Positions 1 to 10,780 of a stretch of DNA of 64,000 nucleotides are shown here, piece by piece; the stretch's first letter is position 1; each line of letters starts with the position of its first letter. This stretch comes from Cherax quadricarinatus (Eukaryota > Arthropoda > Malacostraca > Decapoda > Parastacidae): positions 183,183 through 247,182 of the forward strand of contig NW_027195260.1 of assembly GCF_038502225.1 (NCBI RefSeq). Direction: 5' to 3'. Position numbers and translations under genes: made by a program. The notes beneath the pieces were generated by a model, which saw only the letters and a list, made by a program, of their open reading frames with translations, made no database searches and was not told the origin of the DNA.

Positions 1-410
1 ATGAAATGATAGAGAATCTTTTTCCCCAAAGATAATGACACCAAAAGTACAAAAGTTAAAAACTTTTAAAAAATTTTGCTCTGGGAAAAGGAAAGCCCTT
101 TATGCATCGGCAATTTTGCCCACTTTGAGCCCATTTTTGGCAATTCCATTGTTCCAGTCCACCAAACTTAGGTATTTTTTGTTCTATCAATTGAGTACAA
201 GAAACCGCCCATTTACCAACTTAACTATCCAATAAAAATCAAAAATTGGAATTTTGGGAATTTCATGCAAATTAAAAAAGTCAATTTTAAAAAGGGGCCA
301 GAATAACAAATCATATTCTGGGAAAAATAACATTTTCTGCATCGCATGTCCCAGGCCCCCGTTATAATCCTCTTGTTTTATTTTGAATTTTTATTCACAC
401 AAAAATAGAT
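1..410. mobile_element. Decayed fragment of piggyBac-type family A
   Basis: The stretch aligns by eye, with many homopolymer changes, to the interior of the family A elements at 47395-48691 and 54565-55640 (for example the shared words GAGAATCTTTTT, TATCGATTGAG-like and GAATTTTTATTCACAC). The left end lies outside the window. It runs directly into macrosatellite-unit sequence near 411, at the position where normal units carry a shorter family A fragment. Base quality is poor here, so the boundary is approximate. Confidence 0.6.
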
Positions 411-682
411 TTGCTATTTTCAGACTGCAGAGTTAGAAAGACGGGGAGGGGAGGAGAGGGATATGTTTTCTCTACAAAATACTACACCCTCCAGCCAAAT
501 GACCAGAACCCGAGATGCTTTTAAGGGGGTGTGGGGGCATTTGACGGGATAATGTAACCAATGAAACCGAGCTGATAAATGAAACAGGGAAAAAAATTTT
601 AAAAAAAGTCACATAAAACCAAATTTTGGAAAACCAGGGAAAAACCGGGTTCCGGTAATATTCTTTTTTTGATAGCAATATA

Positions 683-2648
683 CAGTGGACTTTATACCGA
701 GGGATCAATAACGTTAATCCGATACCGCTTCTTTAATGCAAAATTTTGCCCCCCAACCGTTTTAAAACCCCCGGGGCCACCATTTTCGCCAGATGTGCCC
801 AATGGCGCCTCAGCCAGCCTTTAATGTCCCCTGGGGCATTTTTTATTGGGCCGCCCACAGAACACCCATTTAAACGAATATTTCAAAACATTTTTTGGGT
901 GGGGGAAAAATAAGGAAGGGCCCCAAAAAAGTGTCCAACCCACAGCAATGGGGGGAGAATTCCAAAGAGAAAAGAAAGAATCAATAAGTAGAAGGGGGGA
1001 TACCCCCTTCATTGAAAAGCCCCAATCCCACGCACTTTTGGGGACAGAAAGGCAATCAAGGAAGCTTTTTCCCAAAGGTTTAACTGTTTTTTTGAAAAAA
1101 AGATCGAAGTGATAAGATGTTGAGAGATTTATTGGTGGATAAAGAAAAAAGTAGGGGAGATAGCGCCTCGGACTATAAAAGGCTAGGAAGTTATGGGGAA
1201 ATTAAAAATGCTAAAACTGAGGGAGTAAATTTTGGCCAAAAAGGGTTGGTGAAAATTTAAGGTGGGGGCATAATAGTGTAACCAGAGGCTCCCAGCGGAC
1301 AAAGGAAAGAAAGGAATCGGGAGAAAAAGAGACGGGAAGGACGAACCTGAACAAGTGTTTAATTGGATGAAACGGGCCCTTTTTTTTTGGAAAATGCGGG
1401 AATAATTACCAGGGAGGAAAGACCCCGGGACATTTTTTGGGCGGGGGTTTTCTTTGTTGATGTTTCCAATGCTACTGGTGATTGAAAAGTTGTTTTTTTA
1501 GTGTAATGAAACTCCCAGAGGTCAGGCAAAAGAATGCCCTCAAGGAAAATTTGGGGTTGTGGGGGGAAAACAGAAAGGGAAAACCCAGGATTTTTTTAAA
1601 TGGTTTCACCATGAGCCCAATTTAAAAAACCAAAATGGAAAAAAAATTGAACTTGGTGCCTCCTTGTTAAAAATGCCCCGGGCATCCTACAGAGGCAGAG
1701 CGACTTTATGGGGACATGAAATTCATTCGTTTTTCCTCCTACCCCCCCTCCTGCAGCCCATGGGCCCCAAGGACAAACTTTAAAAACACAAAAAAACCTG
1801 TTTAAAAATGGTAGGGCCCCAGAAACTAAAACTTTAAGAGAGTTTTGGGGGAGCACTTTAATATCCTCAATTTGGGAAACCAGGTTGGGTTTGGGGGGGA
1901 GGGCTAAGACCTTGAACCTTTGGGAAAAAACTTGGGAGAATGTAGACAAAAAGGGGTTTTAAGGGTTTGAGGTTTAACCTGAGGGATTATGCCAGTTGAG
2001 GAATCCATTGTGGATTGGGAAAATCCCCGTGGAGGTTAGTGGGGGGGAGTAAGATTTGGGGGAGGAGGCAATGAAGAACAACACTGATGAGCTGATAGAT
2101 CAACTCAAAAAGGCCCGACCGAGAAAAAATGGGTTAGAGGAGGAGAGAGAAATTTGGGAAGGTTTTACAAAATTTAAGGAAATGTGCAAAGTTTAAGTGC
2201 AAAACTTTTGATGAAAAACACCTCACAAGCTATTGCAAGCCTGGGCAAACTGTACACTGACAATGGTAAACACTTTAGGGGAAATCATGAAGAGAGGCAG
2301 CCATATGGGATATATGGAAAGAAGTCCAGTGACTTAAGTTCCCAGGGATTTAAAAAAAGAAGGGAAAACCAGAAAAGGACTGACACCTGCTAATGGAAGG
2401 ATTCCCCTTTTAAACACAACACTTTCTCCCCCTCCCATCCCCTCAATCATCACCAAACTTTAAAAAAGTAAGGTCATGTGGTGATGCTTTTTTGTTTGTG
2501 TTTTAAAATTAAATTTCATGTGGAAAAATTTTTTTTTACTTTTGGGTGTCTTGCAATTAATTTTATTTCCCTTATTTTTAAAAATTATTTGGATACCGAT
2601 TATTTTTGATAACAATGACCCCCTTTACGAAAAATCATGGGGCCACTG
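683..2648 (+). mobile_element. Decayed Tigger DNA transposon inside U0
   Basis: The left end reads TACAGTGGAC and the right end CCACTGAT, against TACAGTGGACC and GGTCCACTGTA in the well preserved copy at 55963-58298. Internal order and length (about 1.97 kb) match that copy. It sits at the same TA position of the macrosatellite unit that is occupied by a 203-bp MITE in U4-U8 and by element C in U1. Indels destroy all long reading frames. Confidence 0.75.
940..2400 (+). pseudogene. Tigger transposase relic
   Basis: Nucleotide words of the intact transposase ORF at 56231-58021 occur in the same order, for example AGGCAATCAAGGAAGCT near 1051, GATGTTGAGAGA near 1116, GAACCTGAACAAGTGTTTAATT near 1344, GAGGAATCCATTGTGG near 1997 and AAGAAGTCCAGTGAC near 2320. 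No frame stays open for more than about 90 codons because of homopolymer-length changes. It cannot encode a transposase as written; whether that is biological decay or poor consensus cannot be decided from the sequence. Confidence 0.7.
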
Positions 2649-2749
2649 ATAATAGAATATGAGTAGTTTCAGCTATCTTGTTGACTTAGTATGAAGTAAA
2701 ACAAAAGTTTTAAAGAACTCAGAACTCACCACGGGAGGTGGCTGCATAA

Positions 2750-2786
<37 letters not shown>

Positions 2787-2799
2787 CCCTCTTTCTGCT

Positions 2800-3165
2800 C
2801 AGCACCTTTTGAATTTTGTGTCAAATGTTTTTCTTTTGTTAGGTTTTTTTTTGTTTTTTCTTTTTCATTTTTTTAAGTAATTTATCTTTATTTTTTTTTT
2901 TTTGGTCTTATTTTTCGTTTTTGGGTTTCTTCAACAGAAGTCCTTGGTAGCGTTAGGGGGGGTTTGGGTTTGGGTTTGAACTGGTTTTAAACCCCATTTA
3001 GGTCAGGATTCTGGAGATGATCCTTTCTGGTTTTTGTTTAGTGGGGATTGAAAAAATTTTTTTCTTAAATCTGACCCTCTGTGGTGGCCCTTCGGGGGAA
3101 CCCCCCCCCACAACAATCCGCTTTCCTTCAAAGTTCAAACTTTTTTGCATACTTAGTGTTTTTGT
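2800..3165 (-). pseudogene. Relic of the macrosatellite antisense ORF
   Basis: This matches the conserved minus-strand ORF of the array (compare 11027-11410): lysine-codon-rich T/A runs near 2830-2930, then the CCTTGGTAG, CATTTAGG, GATGATC and CTCTGTGGTGG words in order. The reading frame is broken many times, and the start-codon region near 3145 is changed (AAGTTCAAAC instead of AAATTTCAT). It shows that U0 belongs to the same family as U1-U8. Confidence 0.6.
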
Positions 3166-3404
3166 TAAGTTCACAAATAAGACAACCAGGAAATATCAAA
3201 ATTGTATTTCATCATCCTCATCACTAAAATATAAAAAAAAAAAAAATATTTACCTGAAAAGAGCAGAAGGATAGTATTAAGCTGGTGATAGCTGGGTTTT
3301 TTTTTTTTTTTTTTTTTTTTTCCCCCTTTTTCCTTTTTTCAATTCTTTGGCCCAAATTTCCCCTGAGACTACACCTGAGACCACTTTTCCCCGAGACCAT
3401 CCCT

Positions 3405-4690
3405 GGAGATTTTGGGGCCCCTCCTAGGAATTAACCGGGAGGGTGTTCAAAGGCGAAAACCCTTTTGGGCAATTAATTTTCCAAAGAAAAAGGGAAAAAA
3501 ATTAATCCGCAAGAACCCAAAGTATGAAAAAAATTTTACCAAAAAATTTTAATTTAGTAACAAAAACGAAAAGGATACAATTCAGACACTTATTTTTTTG
3601 AAATTTGAGATTTATGGGGTGGAGGAGGGAGAGAGAGTGTTTGTGTTTAGAAGGGGAATTTTATTTGGACTTAGGGGTCCTTTCGGGGCCCCCTTTTTTT
3701 AATGCCCCTTAGAAAAGGGTTGGACTTTAAAGATATCTGTCCATAGTGGGCCGTACCTGCCCTTTTTGACTTTCCAAAGTGTTTCACAACAGTTTATTTT
3801 AAAAGTCCCACACGCTTCAAAAGCTGGGAGGGGTTTTTTTCAAAAAAAATTTTTATTTTGCCATTTTTCACACATTTTAATCTTAAAAGGGAACCCTTTA
3901 ATTTCTCCCTCCTGAACCAGTTTCCGGTTGCCCCTCTTGCTTGAAGTGATCATCAGCCATCAGTGGTTAGTTTTTATTGTCCTCCTCCACCAATTCTTCC
4001 ACATCCTCCCCCTAACCTCCAACCCCGGGTTCCCCCGCCACAATGGATTCTCAACTGGATTCCTCCAGGGTTAGCCCCAAACCTTCCCCAAAAACCCTTT
4101 GTCTACATTTTAATTTCTTCCAACAGAGTTCACTTTCAAAACCCCCCCGCCTTCCATAAGGTTTACACAACTGAGGAAAAAGGGGTCCTTCCAAAAATCT
4201 TTTAGAGTCAAACCAGTGTCGGGTACCAAAACACTTTAAAAAGAGCTTTTTTTTCAGTTTTTTAAGTTAAAAAACCTGCTGGTCCTGGGTGCAGGAGAGG
4301 AGGGATTAGGAGGCAAAATTCACCGAAGAAATTTCCCCCAAAAGTCGCCGCCAGCTGTGGGGAGAAGGTTGTTCAACACCGGGAGGATTTTAAACTAATT
4401 TTTTTTGAGTTGGGTTCTTTCCTTGAAATGCATTAAATTTAGTTATAAAAATTTCCCAGTGACCCATGTTTTATTGTTTGCCCCCCACAGCAACAAAAAA
4501 TTATCCTTGAGGATATTTTTTTTTGCCTGAACGCCCGGGGTTTTTCTGAGTGATACCCCAATAAAGGTTTAATTTGAAACACCAGAGATTAAAATAAAAC
4601 AAAGTAAGCCTGTCTTTGGTTATGTCCAAACCCTTTTCCTCCTGAGTAAGACCTGCTGGTTTTTTTTTCCAGAAATTTTTATCCAAAAAA
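3405..4690 (-). pseudogene. Decayed antisense Tigger relic
   Basis: Read on the minus strand this follows the Tigger order. The 3'-UTR-like stretch lies at 3480-3660 (AATTAATCCGC..GAACCCAAAGTATGAAAAA). The C-terminal coding region is near 3700-3960 (GATATCTGTCCATAGTGG, AAAGTGTTTCACAACA). The acidic segment is at 3975-4090 (CTTCCACATCCTCC), and the third-catalytic-Asp region is near 4275 (ACCTGCTGGTCC). It ends against element B1. As in the rest of 1-4690, homopolymers are lengthened and no frame is intact. Confidence 0.6.
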
Positions 4691-4838
4691 TTTGTTATCG
4701 GCCTCAAATCTCACAGGAAAAGGCTGATAAGCCTAGATGTGAGAGAATGGGTCTGTGTGGTGGGTGTGCGCAGTAGGAAAAAAATCTGGGACCCAGTGGT
4801 GCATTGTGGGAATGCCATCATAGTACACAATTTCCACC

Positions 4839-5160
4839 GTGCCCTGTGGTAAGAAGTTCCTCACTCCTCGGCGAATTGGGACACTTTTGTTCCCCAGTGA
4901 CAGTTCTAATACAGATGGAAGTGACAGTGAAGATGAGTTTCAAGGTTCTGGTGAGGTTTTGACCGAAACTAATGACCATAATATGGGTAATAGTGAGGAA
5001 AACCCAGACAACCCACAGCCTTCCACCTCTGGTGCTGGGCCGTCGTTCAGTTGTACCAGAATCAAAGAGGAAACTCCTATTTCCCAAAATCCCAGACTCA
5101 GATGTGAGCATTGGTGATGATAATGATAGTGATTATGAACTACAAGCTCTTCAGACTTGT
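4839..5160 (+). pseudogene. piggyBac-like transposase N-terminal remnant
   Basis: An open frame begins at GTG where copy B2 has ATG (59475), so the start codon appears lost. The first ~75 residues are rich in Ser, Asp and Glu, with an SNTDGSDSEDEF segment and a PSTSGAGPS segment. That composition is typical of the acidic N-terminus of piggyBac-family transposases (PGBD-like), before the DDD catalytic core. A one-base shift near 5050 moves the coding sense to another frame, with an acidic run (DDNDSDYE) just before the GGA array at 5168. The entire catalytic core is missing. The family assignment is inferred from the TTAA ends plus this composition. Confidence 0.45.
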
Positions 5161-5167
5161 TCCAAGA

Positions 5168-5380
5168 ATGGAGGAGGAGGAGGAGGAGGAGGCAGAGGAG
5201 GAGGAGGCAAGAGGAGGAGGAGGCAAGAGGAGGAGGAGGCAAGAGGAGGAGGAGGCAAGAGGAGGAGGAGGCAGAGGAGGAGGAGGAGGAGGAGGAGGAG
5301 GAGGAGGAAGAAGAAGAGGAGGAGGAGGAGGAAGAAGAGGAGGAGGAGGAAGAGGAGGAGGAGGAAGAAGAAGAATACGT
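5168..5380 (+). repeat. GGA/GAG purine microsatellite
   Basis: About 210 bp of almost pure purine (GGA)n with AGA and GGC variants. It directly follows the acidic coding remnant, so it could have started as a Glu/Asp codon run. It can be translated as poly-Glu, poly-Gly-rich or poly-Arg depending on frame; none of these is evidence of a gene. Confidence 0.95.
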
Positions 5381-5387
5381 AATGATA

Positions 5388-5426
5388 ACAATAATACATA
5401 ATAATAATACATAATAATAATAATAC

Positions 5427-5460
<34 letters not shown>

Positions 5461-5505
5461 ATAATAATAATAATAGGTAATAATAATAATATGTAATAAT
5501 AAATG
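5388..5505 (+). repeat. (AAT)n microsatellite
   Basis: Runs of AATAAT interrupted by ACATAAT, immediately after the GGA array. A similar AAT tail is common at the 3' ends of non-LTR elements, but here it is internal to B1. Confidence 0.95.
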
Positions 5506-5619
5506 TTCACCCATGACAGTAACACGATAAGGGGAGATAACATCTGATAAGTGCTGACGTTTGATGAGGGTAAATGAGGGTAGAGCTGATGCCAAAAGAT
5601 GAGATGAACATCGCCCTCC

Positions 5620-6039
5620 CTTTGTTTTTGCTGGTATACTAACATTTCTGTCTGTCTATTTGCCTGTCTGTCAAGCTCCCTGTCTATCCATCTAGCTCTC
5701 TGTCTCAGAGAGCCACAAGACTGCGTCATCACTTTTACTCACATCTTCAAGCAGAGTATAGCACTTTGTCTGGGTTTCTTGGGTTATCCTAGGTAATTTA
5801 TACCATGTATTCTTGTATTTATGTGTACCTGTGAGACAGAGATAGACAGACAGATAGAATGAGGGAGAAAGATAATTAGATAGAATGGAGGAGGGGAAGC
5901 AGCATCCGACCCCATTGTTTTGACAGGCGGAGGGGGAAAGAGTAATGAGCTAATATGTCACTTTGACAGCTGCAGACTCCTTGTAATTTACACTATGGAC
6001 AAGGAGGAGAAGGAGTAGGGGGAAGAGGAAGAAGAGGAG

Positions 6040-6074
<35 letters not shown>

Positions 6075-6213
6075 GAAGGAAGAGGAAGAGTAGGAGGAAG
6101 AGGAATAAGAGGAAGAGGAGGAGGAAGAGGAATAGTACGAGGAAGATTAGGGGGAAGAGGAGGAAGAGGAAGAAGAGGAGGAGGAGGAAGAGTAGGAGGA
6201 AGAGGAAGAAGAG

Positions 6214-6245
<32 letters not shown>

Positions 6246-6640
6246 AGAGTAGGAGGAAGAGGAAGAGGAGGAAGAGGAAGAGTAGGAAGAGGAAGAGTAT
6301 GAGGAAGAGTAGGGGGAAGAGGAGGAAGAGGAAGAAGAGGAGGAGGAGGGTGGAACACTAGTACACTGGTACTGGTACACTAACATTTCTGTCTGTCTAT
6401 TTGTCTGTCTGTCAATCTCCCTGTCTATCTGTCTATCCGTCTAGCTCTCTGTCTCAGAGAGTCACAAGACTGTGTCATCATTTTTACTCACATCTTCAAG
6501 CAGAGTATAGCACTTTGTCTGGATTTCTTGGGTTATCCTAGGTAATTTATACTATGTATACTTGTATTTATGTGTACCTGTGAGACAGAGATAGATAGAC
6601 AGATAGAAAGAGAGAGACAGATTGAAAGAGATAGAATGAG
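5620..6640 (+). repeat. Direct duplication around a second GGA array
   Basis: The ~250-bp block at 5620-5870 (ACATTTCTGTCTGTCTATTT .. GAGACAGAGATAGA) is repeated at 6365-6620 with about 5-10% difference. Between the copies lies a (GGA)n/(AGA)n array at 6001-6350. Copy B2 has only one block, at 59900-60130. Both blocks include the GGGTTATCCTAGGTAATTTA motif. Confidence 0.85.
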
Positions 6641-7196
6641 GGAGAAAGATAAAACACCATTGTGTATGACACCATGTTTCAGAGTTCCACAAGCTGCAGA
6701 ACTAATAGGAATATGTTCAGTGACTGTATATTGGTATATATATTATAGAACAATAATAATAAACAATGTTTTGTATTGTTTGTTTTTGTAAACAAGTTTT
6801 GTAAACAATATATTGATAATTATGTTTGTGTGCTTATTGTGTTGTATACAACGAGTGTATATATGTACATTGCACCTTACTTTGGTCTCACAGGCCACAT
6901 AAGTTATGTGAAAAAATAAAATAGTGAAAAAAACAACAAACCTTCAAATACAAGTAAACTGAAGTTTACCGGGTGAGCGGCAGTCGCCGCTGTTGCCATA
7001 CGCGGCTCATTTTCTGCAAACTTCATGCATCCATATCTCCGTAAGTATTGATGGTAAATTTTTTTTGTTTATCCTATAATGTTTAGAAAAAAAAACTCTA
7101 TTTTTTCATAAGAAAAAATAATTTTTTTTTTTTTTGAAATTTGGCCGACCCTGAGAACGAGTTTCGGAGAGGGCCTGTCGACCCTCAAAGGGTTAA

Positions 7197-7980
7197 GTAC
7201 ACTGTTCCCTAAGACAACCATTCCACTAAAACCCAGGATGCAACCTATACCATTACACTAACACCCAGGATGCCACCCACACCAGTCTACTAACACCCAG
7301 GATGCCACCCAGACCAGTACACTAACACACAGGATGTGACCCACACCATTCTACTAACACCAACTCCAAAGATGCCACCTACACCTAGGATATTATCCAC
7401 AGCAGTCCACTCACACACAGAATGTGACCTACACCAGTCTGCTAACACCCAGGATGCCACCCACACCAGTCCACTAATTCCCAGGATGCCACCTACATCA
7501 CCCCACTAACACCTAGTATGCAACCCACACTAGCCCATTAAAAACCAGGATGTGAGCCACACCAGTCCACTTACATCCAGGATACCACCCACACTAGTAC
7601 ATTAACCCCCAGGATACCACACATACCAGTTCACTAACACCCAGGATGCCTCCCACACCAGTCCACTACCACTAAGGATTCCACCCACACCAGTCCACTA
7701 ACTCCCATATTGTGACCCTTCATCAGCACACAAACAATGATATGACCCTTCACCAGCACACAAACTACCAGGATGTGACCCATGCCTGTCCACTAACTGG
7801 GGGTTAGTATGACACCCACACCAGTCCACTAACATACAGGATATAACCCATACCAGTACACTAATACCCAGGATGCCACCCGCACTAGTCTTCTAACACC
7901 TAGTATGTGAGTCACCAGTCCAATAACACACAGGATGCCACCCACACCAGTCTACTTATTCCCAGCATGCCACCGACACG
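7197..7980. repeat. 32-bp minisatellite block of U1
   Basis: About 24 monomers of a 32-bp repeat, written as two 16-bp halves: AGGATGCCACCCACAC and CAGTCCACTAACACCC. Monomers are diverged from each other but the same ordered series recurs in every unit, so the units, not the monomers, are what was last amplified. It contains no open reading frame of note. Confidence 0.95.
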
Positions 7981-8129
7981 TCAACTCCCAAGTATCTGAA
8001 AACATTCACTTGTTCCATACTCCTCTTCCCCAATTTGATATCCAATTTTTCTTTATCTAAATCATTTGATACCCTCATCACCTTACTCTTTTCTATGTTC
8101 ACTTTCAACTTTCTACCTTTACACTCAAC

Positions 8130-8455
8130 TTCACGTGTCCAGGCCCCTCTTGCTCTCTATTTTGAATTTTTATTCAAACAAGAAATAGAAGATTATCTGT
8201 TATGTAGACTACTGCATTATTGTAATAACTGTATAAATAATGTCAACCCATTCATGACTGTGTATTAGAATGGTTAGTTGGACACTTATTGTTTACTCTT
8301 GAAAATCGACAAAAATTGAACATTTTTGCTACTTTGAGCTCAATTTCAAGGTCCTTTTCATTGTGAAATCAATGAAAATCATCCCTATTTCCGTAGTATA
8401 TCTTTCATTCTATCAAATAAGACCAAGAAAACGATTTCGACGAAAACTGAAGGAA
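8130..8455. mobile_element. Family A fragment captured in the unit
   Basis: Matches the interior of the piggyBac-type family A elements (47930-48210): GAATTTTTATTCA, ATTGTAATAA.TGTATAAAT, TGTTTACTCTTGAA, GCTACTTTGAGCTCA and TTCTATCAAAT in the same order. No TTAA ends remain. The same fragment is present in all units (U2 at about 12705-13020, and so on). A 77-residue open frame covering this block (8035-8268) is not believable coding sequence. Confidence 0.75.
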
Positions 8456-8921
8456 TATTGCCCATAAGAAATAATGTGAATCCAGTTAATCTGTTTCAGA
8501 CACCCAAAAGTATTAACAAAATATACATTTTATAGAGAATATCTATAGTTTTACATACAGAAAACAATGAGAAATAAATATAAAGGACTATTGAGTTGGA
8601 TAAATGAACATTTAAATCACTTTAATTTTTATAGACGAGTCTTGTTGGCGTATGGAAGACGGTGAGGAGAGGAGAGGGCATATAAGTTATCTCTACCACC
8701 ATCACTACCACCCTCCAGCCAGACTGACTCAGAATGCTCGAGATGCTTTGTATGAGTGTGGGCGGACATGTTCGGTACGGCATACGACTGTCAACTCAAT
8801 GAAAACCGAGCTGATAAATGAAAACTAGGACAAAATTTTGACAAAAAAAGTCACATAAAACCAAGTTCGATGAAAACCAGGGCAGACAAAAACCGAGGTT
8901 CCGCTGTATATATTCTTTTAT
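8456..8921. mobile_element. Tigger-like remnant captured in the unit
   Basis: The stretch from TTGCCCATAAGAAATAATG to the right end CGAGGTTCCGCTGTA carries a subterminal block also found in Tigger copies (CATAAGAAAT..CAGACACCCAAAAGTAT, compare 40803-40855). It ends in an inverted-terminal-repeat-like CAGCGGAACCTCGG. It has no coding capacity. It recurs in every unit and, in U0, is joined directly to family A sequence. Confidence 0.65.
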
Positions 8922-8936
8922 GATAGTCAATATATA

Positions 8937-10780
8937 CAGGAAGGCCCCGCTTTACGGCGTTTCACTTTACGGCGTTCCGCTAATATGGACATTTCAAATT
9001 ATGACCAAAACTCGCTATACAGCTCCCCCCACCTGACTTTCTAATACGGTCACCGTGCCCCACCCTGTTTGTTTACATTCTCCATGAGCTCAGTAAGCAC
9101 TAAGTCTCTCCATTTTGTCTGGAAACTCCAAAATTTCAAATGTTTTTAAAAGTTATTTCATATTTTATATATACTCTGATAATTATACTTATGTATACCT
9201 GTACCTAAATAAACTTACACACTGTGCTGGCATGCAGGTACACATTAAAATTGGTAAGTGTCTTATGTCTCCAGACGTCATATTAGTAATGATAATAATA
9301 ATCATCGAGTCATTTAAATGTCGTATATTACGTTAATATACACATTTTCATTAATCCATCCATGATATTTTTTTCAAAATTATATAATAAACACGATGCA
9401 TAACATATAAATAAGATGAATACACCCCACAGTAGAATAAATAAACATAAATGTGAGATGTGGTAGAAGAAGACTTGCACAAGTGACGCCATATTAGAAA
9501 TGATAATAATAACAATACTCACCGAGTCTCATTAAATGTCGTATATTACGGTAATATACACATCTTCATTAATCCATCCATGATATTTTTTTCAAAATTA
9601 TATAATAAACACGATGCATAACATATAAATAAGATAAATACACCCCACAGTAGAATAAATAAACATAAATGTGAGATGTGGTAGCAGACGACTTGCACAA
9701 GTGACGCCATATTAGAAATGATAATAATAACAATACTCACCGAGTCTCATTAAATGTCGTATATTACGTTAATATACACATTTTCATTAATCCATCCATG
9801 ATATTTTTTTTTAAATTATATAATAAACACGATACATTACATAAAAAGATGATAAATACACCCCACAATAGAATAAATAAACATAAATATAAGATGTGGG
9901 AGCCACATAACTTGTACAAGTGATGGCAAGAATAACATTTTCTCTAATCTAACATAAGAGAAAATGTGTTACTGGGGGTAACTGTAGAAAATTATTCCTT
10001 TCGTATGTATGTAAGTAAGTTTATTCAGGTATACACAAATACAGTTACATAGATTATCATACATAACAACATACGTGTAGAGAACCTAGGATAACCCAAA
10101 AAAGTCAGTGTGACTTATTTCCATTGCCTTCACTCAGAGCTTCGTTTCTTCTCAAAATGATGTTACATGAGAATGGGAGTGTTCTTCTTTATTAATTCTA
10201 CCGTATCAATGTAGAGACAACCTGTACACAATGTAACTTGTACACAAACCAGATGTGTACACTTCGTTTGTTTACAAAACTTACCTTCGCCTGGTTTGTT
10301 TACATAACTCTGCGCCTGCCCCCTCTCATGTACTCATTCTTTCTCTCTCTCATTTATTCGTTTTATCTCATTTACTTACTCCTGACCCTACATTAAGACT
10401 ACAAATATTTTAAGGTAAGTAATGAGTGAACTGTATATACATTTTATCGCTCTGGGATGCTTAAATATCATAGAATAGTATGTGTGGGTGGGGTGGCCTG
10501 GTAAGGTAGCCTGGCTATTACCATACGTACCACACTTGATTTCTTACAATAAATACTACTTGTCTCACCCTAGATTAAGACTATAAATGTGTGTATTGTA
10601 CTTTTTTATTGTTTTTTGATGCCTGGTTCTATTGCTAACTTAATATATGTTAGTGTAAACTTGTTATCTAGTGTTTGTATGCATTTATAAGTGGAAAAAA
10701 AGGGTGTTCCACTTTATGGCGATTTCCGCTTTACGGCGGTAGCCTGGAACCTAACCTGCCGTATAAGTGGGGCCCTCCTG
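8937..10780 (+). mobile_element. Element C1, TA-inserted DNA transposon
   Basis: The 1844-bp element begins CAGGAAGGCCCC and ends GGGGCCCTCCTG, flanked by TA at 8935-8936 and 10781-10782. The termini carry longer imperfect inverted repeats with the words CTTTACGGCG and AAGTGGAACACC-like. A second copy in the opposite orientation is at 51366-53282. No transposase frame is visible, so it is non-autonomous; TA sites and CAG.. ends fit a Tc1/mariner or pogo-like parent. U2 and U3 have an empty site at the same position, which proves the boundaries. Confidence 0.85.
9322..9955. repeat. 218-bp tandem triplication inside C1
   Basis: Three near-identical copies start at 9322, 9540 and 9758, each beginning CGTATATTACG.TAATATACA and ending near GAGTCTCATTAAATGT. 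The third is shorter and more diverged. Identical small reading frames at 9328-9522 and 9546-9740 are a by-product of the duplication. C2 has a single copy of this block, but a different internal tandem repeat. Confidence 0.9.

Larger units (their letters stand above)
411..3404. repeat. Decayed macrosatellite unit (U0) carrying a Tigger
   Basis: In order it matches the non-minisatellite part of the units at 7197-34925: the AAGACGG..GAGGAGAGG block, the CTCCAGCCA block, the AACCAGGG..GGTTCC end of a Tigger-like remnant, then (after the insertion at 683-2648) GAATATGAG, a poly-T tract at about 2755-2780, the antisense ORF relic and the CCTTGAGAC-type 16-mers near 3340-3400. It lacks the 32-bp minisatellite. 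Runs of G, C, T and A are lengthened throughout relative to the other units. Confidence 0.7.
4693..7192 (+). mobile_element. piggyBac-type family B element, copy B1
   Basis: The right end is CTCAAAGGG followed by TTAA (7193-7196), the signature of piggyBac-type elements; the left ~80 bp is lost in poor sequence. Interior order equals copy B2 (59258-61086): a GTGAGAGAATGGGTCT block, a short piggyBac-like N-terminal coding remnant, GGA microsatellite, a TCTGTCTGTCTATTTG block, and a conserved 3' part (6640-7192). No catalytic transposase domain is present, so it is non-autonomous. B1 differs from B2 by a direct duplication of the middle block (5620-5870 and 6365-6620). Confidence 0.7.

Noticed and set aside
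5140..5732. Long minus-strand frames (151-193 codons) over the GGA/AAT region
   Set aside because: Composition is pure Leu/Pro/Ser/Tyr runs from microsatellite; no domain and no conservation outside the repeat.
7197..7980. CRISPR-like array of 32-bp repeats
   Set aside because: Monomers are directly adjacent with no spacers, diverge gradually and lie in eukaryotic DNA; it is a minisatellite.
8035..8268. 77-codon plus-strand frame repeated in U1-U3
   Set aside because: It covers a captured family A fragment and minisatellite edge; not open in U4-U8 in the same form.
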